A DNA stretch of 8,847 nt from NCBI GenBank assembly GCA_026996985.1, contig JALWJR010000087.1, positions 1 through 8,847 of the forward strand, read 5' to 3'. A program made the position numbers and the translations under genes. Of this stretch, positions 1 through 5,816 are shown piece by piece. The stretch comes from Candidatus Kaiserbacteria bacterium. Lineage in GTDB: Bacteria; Patescibacteriota; Minisyncoccia; Phycocordibacterales; UBA2100. The notes under the pieces are model-generated. The model was not told the DNA's origin. It saw only the letters and a program-made list of their open reading frames with translations, and ran no database searches. Positions within the stretch are counted from its first letter, which is position 1. Each line of letters opens with the position of its first letter.

Positions 1-381
1 TCTCCCGGCGGGCGAGACGGCAAATCCGCGACCGTCTTTAAGAGTGAAACCCAAAAAAGTGTGAATCGGTTTTATTTTTTTGCCAAACGGTAGGTCCACT
101 TTGAAAATCTCCAACAGCAAACAAACGTGTTCTATATCGTCAATTTTAAACTTCCAGTTCACACGCCTGACATCTGCTTTCATCGGTGCGAGATACGTTG
201 CCTCAACCAAGCCGGCTATCTCCACTTCATTGTCGTTTATTTTTAAAACAGGTTGAATTTTGTGCTCGGGGCACCAGTTTCGGTTTTGTTTTGGTCTTCT
301 AATTAGCATAAAAACCAATCCCGCAAAAGCGATTAAACACAAGGTGAGAATAAACGAGTTTTGCGGTATAATCTCTAACAT
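1..381 (-). CDS. Membrane-anchored DUF4105 / Lnb N-terminal-domain-like protein (partial, C-terminus off window)
   Basis: The minus-strand frame is open for 127 codons from an ATG at 381-379 to the left edge, so only the N-terminal part is visible. Residues 9-27 form one hydrophobic segment followed by RRPK, which predicts an N-terminal membrane anchor with the rest outside. After it come a short Arg-Asn-Trp stretch (residues 34-36) and, at 105-127, a block containing HTFLGF, a DGRGF turn and AVSPAGR. This resembles the DUF4105 family (Pfam now names it the Lnb N-terminal periplasmic domain), whose members have a similar anchor, an RxW start and an AHTFLSF...DG...SVEARR block. The family link is from memory of the motif pattern. 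Lnb proteins of Bacteroides are lipoprotein N-acyltransferases; the same activity here is not shown. A later ATG at 309 would delete the membrane segment, so 381 is preferred. An extended -10 lies 7 nt upstream of it. The gene diverges from a secreted peptidoglycan-binding protein. Confidence 0.6.
   Translation of the reverse strand, partial: MLEIIPQNSFILTLCLIAFAGLVFMLIRRPKQNRNWCPEHKIQPVLKINDNEVEIAGLVEATYLAPMKADVRRVNWKFKIDDIEHVCLLLEIFKVDLPFGKKIKPIHTFLGFTLKDGRGFAVSPAGR
344..372 (+). promoter_or_regulatory. Putative leaderless promoter of the peptidoglycan-binding gene
   Basis: A consensus TATAAT lies at 367-372, with GTGAGA (4 of 6 matches to TTGACA) at 344-349, a 17-bp spacer. The start codon at 380 follows the -10 by only 7 nt, so the predicted transcription start coincides with the A of ATG. 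No SD fits between them. The element lies inside the first codons of the divergent minus-strand gene. Confidence 0.6.
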
Positions 382-1009
382 GAAAAAGATAATATCATTT
401 TTATTCGTTTTTTTAACAACTGTCAGTGTGGTTTTTGCGCAAGTTGATTTGCCCAAAATAGAAGCGCCAATTCCAAAAGAAACTCTCGCCGAGATGCTCT
501 CCAGAATTTTTGCAAATATTCGCTTGGGAGATAGCAAAACAGATAACAAAAACAAAAATACAAAAACCCAAAAACAAGAAGACAAACAACAAGGTCCGAC
601 CTTGTCAAATGAAGAGTATCTTTTAAATTTGATTTTGCCGGCAAGCTCTAAAATTGAGCAGGTAAATACTGAGCCAACCAAGAGAGTTGATTGTCCGAAA
701 GTTGTTTTTGACAAAACTTTTTACCCCGGAGCAAGAAATGAGCAAGTTAAATTTGTTCAAGAGTTTCTAAACATGAATAAAAAAACGGCAGTTGCCCAAA
801 AAGGTCCGGGAAGCAAGGGTAGCGAGACCGACTATTTCGGTCCCGCAACTAAAAAAGCCGTTATGAAGTTTCAAGAGCTCTTTGCCAAAGAGATACTTGA
901 GCCGGTCGGCCTTAGTCGCCCCACCGGAGTTTGGGGTCCCGCAACTTACTCTTTTGCAAACAAAGTTTTAGATAAGTGTCATGGAAAAAACAAAAAAACT
1001 CCAAGATAA
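380..1009 (+). CDS. Secreted protein with a C-terminal peptidoglycan-binding-like domain
   Basis: This 209-residue protein starts with a clear signal peptide: MKK, a hydrophobic core at residues 4-19, and a V-F-A cleavage site after Ala20. Residues 21-50 may form an amphipathic helix. Residues 51-72 are a Lys/Asn/Gln-rich linker. The C-terminal domain (about 108-198) has a FYPGARNEQVKFVQEFLN repeat, an inserted loop, DYFGPATKKAVMKFQE, then GVWGPATYSFANKVL. This is the PG_binding_1-like pattern common in secreted Parcubacteria proteins. Cys105 and Cys200 bracket the domain exactly and could form a disulfide. The likely role is anchoring in or sensing peptidoglycan; no catalytic domain is visible. 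The frame stays open upstream to about 260, but the signal peptide and the promoter at 344-372 fix the start at 380. Its last 29 nt overlap truB in another frame, so the two are probably cotranscribed. Confidence 0.8.
   Translation: MKKIISFLFVFLTTVSVVFAQVDLPKIEAPIPKETLAEMLSRIFANIRLGDSKTDNKNKNTKTQKQEDKQQGPTLSNEEYLLNLILPASSKIEQVNTEPTKRVDCPKVVFDKTFYPGARNEQVKFVQEFLNMNKKTAVAQKGPGSKGSETDYFGPATKKAVMKFQELFAKEILEPVGLSRPTGVWGPATYSFANKVLDKCHGKNKKTPR
389..416 (-). promoter_or_regulatory. Putative leaderless promoter of the Lnb-N-like gene (minus strand)
   Basis: Read on the minus strand, 397-389 is TGATATTAT, an extended -10 (TGn plus TATTAT). Seven nucleotides separate it from the ATG at 381. A weak -35 (TTAAAA, 416-411) sits 16 bp upstream. 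Transcription would start at or within a base or two of the ATG, giving a leaderless mRNA. The whole element lies inside the signal-peptide codons of the plus-strand gene. Confidence 0.45.
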
Positions 1010-1814
1010 CAAATACATTATTTGGAAAAAAGAAGGAGAGTTGCTCTCAACTCTTCTGCAGAGACTAAGGGAAGAACAGGGTATTGATGATGAAATTCCT
1101 CTTACTTATGCCGGACGGCTTGACCCTCTGGCATGCGGGAAGGTGCTGGTTTTAGCTGGTGAGAAATGCAAAGAAAAGGACAAATATTTAAAGCTTGATA
1201 AAAAATACTTTTTTTGTTTTGCGCTCGGTTTTAAAACCGATACCGGAGACCTGCTCGGGATACCGGAGACCTGTGATAAATTTGATTTTAACGGGCTGAA
1301 AAGTTTAAAAAAAGTCTCCAAAAAACTTCAAGGGAGCTGGAATATGCAGTATCCGATATTCTCATCAAAGCCGGCAGTCAGCAAAAAAACGGGAGAGAAA
1401 AAGCCTCTGTTTTACTTTGCAAACTCGGGGCGAATATCGGAAGTTGATATACCATCAAAAACCGTTTATATCTATAAATTGAATTTAAAACATGCAGATA
1501 CTCTGTCAGGTAAAGAATTTTCAAATTTGGTACGCGAGAGTTTGCAAAAGTTGAATTTAAAATCTGAAAATGATTTTCGATTGGCTGAAATTAAAAAAGC
1601 GTGGAGCAAGCTTTTTGAAAGTTTGCAAGATGATGCAAATATTCCGATTATCTGCGGAGAGACCATAAGCTCAAGCGGACTTTACGTGCGAGCGTTGATC
1701 GAGAGGGTGGCGAAAGAGCTTGGTGGATGCGCAGTTTCAACTTTGATAAAAAGGGAGGAGATAGGCCGAGTTTATAAACTCGGTCCTTTTGTGTTTTTTA
1801 AGAAAGTGGATTAA
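981..1814 (+). CDS. truB: tRNA pseudouridine(55) synthase, TruB family (divergent, no PUA domain)
   Basis: The family isomerises U55 to pseudouridine in the T loop of tRNA. The 277-residue product has the TruB blocks in order: TYAGRLDPLACG at 42-53 with the catalytic Asp48; KKYFFCFALGFKTDTGDLLG at 74-93 with Tyr76; GSWNMQYPIFSSKP at 118-131 (the MQxPPxxSAxK segment); and SSSGLYVRALIERVAKELG at 231-248 with Arg237 in the YxR position. Compared with E. coli TruB (Asp48, Tyr76, Arg181 from memory), the first two positions coincide and the third is shifted by about 56 residues, so a Lys/Leu-rich insertion of that size lies around 165-225. The canonical GHTG before LDP is TYAG, so the usual His is absent. 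The chain ends right after the catalytic domain with no PUA domain. No SD is visible. The start overlaps the upstream gene by 29 nt. A terminator-like hairpin lies in the last 20 codons. Confidence 0.82.
   Translation: MEKTKKLQDNKYIIWKKEGELLSTLLQRLREEQGIDDEIPLTYAGRLDPLACGKVLVLAGEKCKEKDKYLKLDKKYFFCFALGFKTDTGDLLGIPETCDKFDFNGLKSLKKVSKKLQGSWNMQYPIFSSKPAVSKKTGEKKPLFYFANSGRISEVDIPSKTVYIYKLNLKHADTLSGKEFSNLVRESLQKLNLKSENDFRLAEIKKAWSKLFESLQDDANIPIICGETISSSGLYVRALIERVAKELGGCAVSTLIKREEIGRVYKLGPFVFFKKVD
1239..1273 (+). repeat. 15-bp direct repeat inside truB (20-bp period)
   Basis: GATACCGGAGACCTG occurs at 1239-1253 and again at 1259-1273 with no mismatch. Because the period is 20, the copies are read in different frames: DTGDL in the first, (G)IPETC in the second. 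The first copy encodes the conserved TDTGD motif of TruB, so the second is probably the derived one or a chance match. Confidence 0.7.
1763..1799 (+). terminator. Terminator-like hairpin and T-rich tract inside the 3' end of truB
   Basis: Positions 1766-1783 are a perfect 18-bp palindrome, CCGAGTTTATAAACTCGG. AGG (1763-1765) and CCT (1785-1787) extend the stem past a bulged T. The sequence TTTTGTGTTTTTT (1787-1799) follows directly. This is the shape of an intrinsic terminator, but it ends about 13 nt before the truB stop at 1812, so terminated mRNAs would lack a stop codon. It could instead be a protein-binding palindrome or be suppressed by translating ribosomes. Confidence 0.5.
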
Positions 1815-1828
1815 AGTAATTTATACGT

Positions 1829-2425
1829 ATGTACTGGAGAAATAAAATTTCGGCAAAACTGGGAAATGACAAAAGTAAAGCGGTTAAGTTGTTTTCATAT
1901 GTTTTCACTTTAAAAAATTTGCTTAGAACCGGCTGGGTAAAGTATTGGGGAGTTGAAAAAGAGCAAGCCGAATCTGTTGCCGATCACAGTTTCTCCGTAG
2001 TTGTTTTGGCCTTGTTTTTGCAGAAACAGCTTGCTCCGGAGCTTGATCAAAACAAGGTGCTTAAAATGGCAATTTTACACGAGCTTGGCGAGGCGATAAT
2101 AGGTGATATTCCCGTTCGTGACAATGTAGAAGACAAGCATGAGAGAGAAAAACAAGCAATGGAGGAAATCTTAAGCTCTTTTGATTTTGCTCCCGAGTTT
2201 TTATCTCTCTGGGAGGAGTTTGAAAAAGAAGAGACGCCCGAGGCAAAGTTTGTAAAGTCAATAGACAGGCTTGAGTTTGTACTGCAGAGGTACGGATATT
2301 TTAAAAACGGCATAGGAGATATGTTAGCGTTTAAAGACGGAAAAGAGCAGGTGTTGGAGAAAATAAAAAACGAAAAGGTAAAAGAGATTGCAAAAGAGAT
2401 TTTAGATGAAATAGAGACACCCTAA
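1829..2425 (+). CDS. HD-domain hydrolase, YfbR/HDDC2-like (probable 5'-deoxynucleotidase)
   Basis: The 198-residue protein matches the HD_3 / HDDC2-YfbR group, soluble metal-dependent phosphohydrolases that remove phosphate from deoxynucleoside 5'-monophosphates. Visible motifs are LLRTGW (31-36, Arg33), ESVADHSFS (48-56, His53), LHELGEAIIGDI (83-94) and SIDRLEF (144-150, Asp146). Their spacing matches E. coli YfbR: His84, Glu88 and Asp93 fall where YfbR has His68, Glu72 and Asp77. The second HD-motif residue is Glu85 rather than Asp, an HE variant that may alter metal choice or activity. The C-terminal third is charged and helical. It begins 14 nt after truB with no SD and no convincing promoter of its own, so cotranscription with truB is likely. 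A role in nucleotide salvage or pool cleansing is inferred from the family; the substrate is not readable from the sequence. Confidence 0.75.
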   Translation: MYWRNKISAKLGNDKSKAVKLFSYVFTLKNLLRTGWVKYWGVEKEQAESVADHSFSVVVLALFLQKQLAPELDQNKVLKMAILHELGEAIIGDIPVRDNVEDKHEREKQAMEEILSSFDFAPEFLSLWEEFEKEETPEAKFVKSIDRLEFVLQRYGYFKNGIGDMLAFKDGKEQVLEKIKNEKVKEIAKEILDEIETP

Positions 2426-2459
2426 ATCCACAGACCCAAAAAAATAGAACAAACAGATA

Positions 2460-2468
2460 TGTTACAAT
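2460..2468 (+). promoter_or_regulatory. Putative leaderless promoter of the phosphoketolase operon
   Basis: TGTTACAAT forms an extended -10 (TGn plus TACAAT at 2463-2468). The phosphoketolase ATG at 2475 follows after only 6 nt, and there is no SD between. No good -35 is present in the A-rich stretch upstream, which suits an extended -10 promoter. It sits in the 49-bp gap between the HD gene and the phosphoketolase gene. Confidence 0.5.
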
Positions 2469-2474
2469 TAATAC

Positions 2475-4811
2475 ATGTCTGAGCTTACTCAACTGCTAAA
2501 GTATACGCGTCTTGCCGATTATATCTCAGTGGCGCAAATTTTTTTGAAAAGTAATTTTTTTCTTGAGGAGCCGTTAAAACCGGAGCATATAAAACCGCGT
2601 CTTCTGGGACATTGGGGAACAACCCCGGGAATAAATTTTGTCTACGCGCACATAAATCGCTTGATAAACCAAAACCCCGATAGAGATTTTCTCTATATCG
2701 TAGGCACCGGTCACGGAGCGCCCGGGTATTTATCCGGAGTTTTTATAGAGGGTTCAATTTCACACTTTTATAACAACTATCCGTTCACAAAAGAAGGCAT
2801 TGAAAAATTCATTCGCTCCTTCTCCGCTCCTTACGGATTTCCTTCTCATATAACCCCTCTTTCACCCGGTTCAATTTTGGAAGGCGGGGAGTTAGGCTAC
2901 TCACTTTCAACAGCTTACGGCTCCGTACTTGATGAACCGTCTCTAATCTCTGTTTGTCTGATAGGAGACGGAGAGGCCGAAACCGGACCTCTTTCTGCTT
3001 CATGGAATGCAAACAGATTTATCCGCCCTTCAACAGATGGCGCTGTTTTGCCGGTTTTGCACTTGAACGGTTATAAAATATCCGGTCCGACGATTTTCGG
3101 CAGAATGGATGATGATGAGATAGAAAAATTCTTTGATGCGCACGGGTATGAAGCTTTGTTTGTTGTAGGCAAGACGGCCGAAGAGTTGCACGGTCGCGCC
3201 ATGGAAGTTTTTGACTCCGCCATAGAGAGAATAAAGTTGATACAAACCACCGACAAAACCGCAACGGTTGAAGCGCCGCGCTGGCCGGTTGTTATTTTAA
3301 AAACTCCAAAAGGTATGGGCGCGCCCAAGGAAGTCTCGGGCGTTAAAGTTGAAGGAAATTTTGCATCTCATCAAGTTGTTTTTGACAATTTAAAAGATAA
3401 AAAACAACTTTCTTTGCTGGAAGAGTGGTTGCGCTCTTATAAGGCGGGTGAGCTTATAGATTTTGACAAAAAAGGCGAGATTATTTTGGACAGTGATATC
3501 AAAGAGCTTATTCCTCAAGGAGAGCGTAAAGTCGGCAGAAGCAAATATGCGCACAGAGGGGCGGTTGATTTTTCAATTCCCGAGACGGAGGGCTTGATGG
3601 AATTCCAGCAAGTTGATCAATCTCAAAATGATTCCGCTTTTGTCTCCGGTGAATATTTCGCGCATTTGTTTAAGTTTAACCCGTCATCTTTCAGATTATT
3701 TTCACCGGATGAGACTTACTCAAACCATCTGCAAGCCATCTTTGACGTGGAGAAAAGAGCTTTCAGGTGGCCACTGGAGAGTTGGGATAAGGATATGTCG
3801 CCAAACGGGCGGGTGGTTGAGATTTTGTCGGAACATGTTCTTTTTGGAATGTTGCAAGGCTACACGCTAACCGGAAGAGTTGGAGTTTTTGCAAGTTACG
3901 AGGCTTTTGCGCACATTGTCTCATCTATGATTGATCAGTATATAAAGTTTATAAAACGCTCCAGAGGCGTGCATTTTAGAAACCCTCTTCCACCGATTAA
4001 TATTTTTCTTTCTTCCCTTTTGGAAAGGCAAGACCATAACGGTTTCTCCCATCAAAACCCGTCTTTTATAGCAAATTTGCTTGATCACGACGATGATATA
4101 GTGCGGGTTTATTTCCCGCCGGATCAAAACACGGCTTTAGCATCTATCTCCGACGGACTCTCCAGATCAGACGGAGTAAATGTTTTTGTCGTCGGCAAAA
4201 GAAACAAAAACCTTTATTTCTCTCCGATTAAAGCGCATTTGGCGGTAAAAGATTCGCTAAGCATTTTGGAAAGGTTCAGCGATGATCTTCCGCATGTTGT
4301 GTTGGTTTCCATGGGAGATTATATAACCGAATCTGTAGTATCTGCGGTTTCAATTTGCAAAAAACTTATGCCGGATGTAAGGGTTAGAGTGGTTTCTGTT
4401 TTACACACCGGCGCCCTGCAGAATATCAAAGACGAAACCCAAGCCGGAAAAACTCTCTTTGACCTTTTAACCTTTGATAAACAGGTTCTTTGGTACTATC
4501 ACGGCTATGCAAGAACGATTCAGAAACTGCTGTTTGGTTTTATAGAACCCCACAGAATTCAAATCAAAGGCTACAAAGAAGAAGGAGCCACAACAACTCC
4601 GTTTGATATGAAAGCCAGGAATGAGCTGTCACGCTTTCATATTGTGAAAGATGTGGCAGAGCAGGCATACAAAGAAGGAGTGATTGATAAAATCGAAAAA
4701 GATGAGGTGTCGGCAAAAATGGAAAAACTTCTTGAAAAAGAAAAAGAGTACATTTTAAAACACGGGCAAGACCCCGAAGATTTAAACAAATGGGCCTATG
4801 AAGAAATATAA
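2475..4811 (+). CDS. xfp: Xylulose-5-phosphate/fructose-6-phosphate phosphoketolase
   Basis: This thiamine-diphosphate enzyme cleaves xylulose 5-phosphate (and usually fructose 6-phosphate) with phosphate to give acetyl phosphate plus glyceraldehyde 3-phosphate or erythrose 4-phosphate. At 778 residues it is near the usual length of about 790-825. Hallmarks are KPRLLGHWGTTPG (40-52), GTGHGAPG (77-84), SPGSILEGGELGYSLS (130-145), the ThDP/Mg motif GDGEAETGPLSASWNAN (164-180) and LHLNGYKISGPT (195-206). Further on come RQDHNGFSHQNPSF in the pyrimidine-binding half and GYKEEGATTTPFDM near the C-terminus. The second block reads GHGAPG where bifidobacterial enzymes have GHGGPA. It heads a unit with acetate kinase and a nucleotidyltransferase, and its last 14 nt overlap the kinase. 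Sequence alone does not tell whether xylulose or fructose phosphate is preferred. Confidence 0.96.
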   Translation: MSELTQLLKYTRLADYISVAQIFLKSNFFLEEPLKPEHIKPRLLGHWGTTPGINFVYAHINRLINQNPDRDFLYIVGTGHGAPGYLSGVFIEGSISHFYNNYPFTKEGIEKFIRSFSAPYGFPSHITPLSPGSILEGGELGYSLSTAYGSVLDEPSLISVCLIGDGEAETGPLSASWNANRFIRPSTDGAVLPVLHLNGYKISGPTIFGRMDDDEIEKFFDAHGYEALFVVGKTAEELHGRAMEVFDSAIERIKLIQTTDKTATVEAPRWPVVILKTPKGMGAPKEVSGVKVEGNFASHQVVFDNLKDKKQLSLLEEWLRSYKAGELIDFDKKGEIILDSDIKELIPQGERKVGRSKYAHRGAVDFSIPETEGLMEFQQVDQSQNDSAFVSGEYFAHLFKFNPSSFRLFSPDETYSNHLQAIFDVEKRAFRWPLESWDKDMSPNGRVVEILSEHVLFGMLQGYTLTGRVGVFASYEAFAHIVSSMIDQYIKFIKRSRGVHFRNPLPPINIFLSSLLERQDHNGFSHQNPSFIANLLDHDDDIVRVYFPPDQNTALASISDGLSRSDGVNVFVVGKRNKNLYFSPIKAHLAVKDSLSILERFSDDLPHVVLVSMGDYITESVVSAVSICKKLMPDVRVRVVSVLHTGALQNIKDETQAGKTLFDLLTFDKQVLWYYHGYARTIQKLLFGFIEPHRIQIKGYKEEGATTTPFDMKARNELSRFHIVKDVAEQAYKEGVIDKIEKDEVSAKMEKLLEKEKEYILKHGQDPEDLNKWAYEEI

Positions 4812-5808
4812 TATTTTAACAATAAACCCCGGCTCAACAGCCACTAAATACTGCCTTTTTGAGGGCGGACAAAAAACGCAACAAGCCATCTTTAAAAGGG
4901 CGCATCCGAAAATTTTATCCCAAAAAGAAGTTGATTTTCTTAAAAACACTCAATATGACGCAGTCTCCATAAGAGTTGTGCACATGGGCGAGATACAAAA
5001 AAGCGTTATTTTAGATGATGATATTTACAAGATCATAGAAGAGTTTACCGACTTTGCTCCCATTCACAACACGGCTTCTCTTGCGACGATTGATCATATT
5101 GATCAGTTTGTGCCGAAAGTTGCGGTGCCCGATACCTTTTTTCATGCAGATTTGCCAAAAGAAGAAGTTATATACCCGATACCTAAAAGGTATGCAGAAC
5201 AAGGAGTGCGCAGATTCGGATTTCATTCGCTGGCATTAAAAAGCGTTTTAAAACAGCTTAAAGAGCAAAACAAAGAGTTTGAGAAAATAATAGTAGCCCA
5301 TCTGGGTGGAGGAAGCTCTGTAACCGCGATAAAAAACGGAAAAAGTTTTGCAACTTCAATGGGGGCCACACCTCTTGAAGGCGTAATGATGATTACAAGA
5401 AGCGGAAATGTTGACCCGGCCTTGCCTTATCTTTTAAGTAAAAAAGATTTTCTCTCACCGGATGAGATTTACTCTTTGTTAAATGAACATTCGGGATTTA
5501 AGGCTCTGACCGATATGACAGATACGAAATTTATATTTGACAAGGCAAAAGAAGGAAAAGAGCCGTATAAATTGGCGGTTGATATTTTTATGCGAAGTGT
5601 GAAAAAATACATCTTTGCTTACGCCGGGCTTATGCAAGGTGTTGATTTGCTCGTGTTCTCGGGCGGTATAGGAGAAGGGAATTCTTGGTTTAGAAAAGAG
5701 ATTTTGAAAGATCTCGGTTTTGTCGGGATAGATAAAGAGAAAGTTTTTATTTGCAAAGTTGATGAGTCTGAGATATTGTTTGAAGAAGCAGAAAAATTAT
5801 TAAATTAA
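4798..5808 (+). CDS. ackA: Acetate kinase (short form)
   Basis: The enzyme transfers phosphate from acetyl phosphate to ADP, giving ATP and acetate, and so uses the phosphoketolase product directly. The 336-residue protein is clearly shorter than the usual AckA of about 400. Active-site positions known for the family are recognisable: Asn10, Arg59 in IRVVHMGE, His90 in APIHN, Asp112 in PDTFFH, Phe142/His143 in RRFGFHS, the phosphate loop HLGGGSSVTAIKNG (168-181), Arg201 in TRSGNVDP, and SGGIGEGN (288-295). The N-terminal loop reads NPGSTATK, closer to butyrate kinases than to the NxGSSSLK of most AckAs, while the centre (MGATPLEGVMM) is plainly AckA-like. The start overlaps phosphoketolase by 14 nt with no SD, which suggests translational coupling. 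Propionate kinase activity cannot be excluded, but the partner gene makes acetyl phosphate the obvious substrate. Confidence 0.9.
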   Translation: MKKYNILTINPGSTATKYCLFEGGQKTQQAIFKRAHPKILSQKEVDFLKNTQYDAVSIRVVHMGEIQKSVILDDDIYKIIEEFTDFAPIHNTASLATIDHIDQFVPKVAVPDTFFHADLPKEEVIYPIPKRYAEQGVRRFGFHSLALKSVLKQLKEQNKEFEKIIVAHLGGGSSVTAIKNGKSFATSMGATPLEGVMMITRSGNVDPALPYLLSKKDFLSPDEIYSLLNEHSGFKALTDMTDTKFIFDKAKEGKEPYKLAVDIFMRSVKKYIFAYAGLMQGVDLLVFSGGIGEGNSWFRKEILKDLGFVGIDKEKVFICKVDESEILFEEAEKLLN

Positions 5809-5816
5809 AACAAAGT

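Noticed and set aside
260..379. N-terminal extension of the peptidoglycan-binding gene back to 260
   Set aside because: The extension has no homology-like features and lies antisense to the divergent gene. A perfect signal peptide begins at the ATG at 380, with a consensus -10 just before it.
533..592. A-rich stretch in the peptidoglycan-binding gene as a regulatory or repeat element
   Set aside because: It encodes the Lys/Asn/Gln linker in frame and shows no regular repeat unit.
3613..3870. 85-codon open frame inside the phosphoketolase gene, and similar open frames on the opposite strand
   Set aside because: They overlap a strongly conserved gene, have no promoter or homology-like motifs, and show composition typical of shifted-frame translation.
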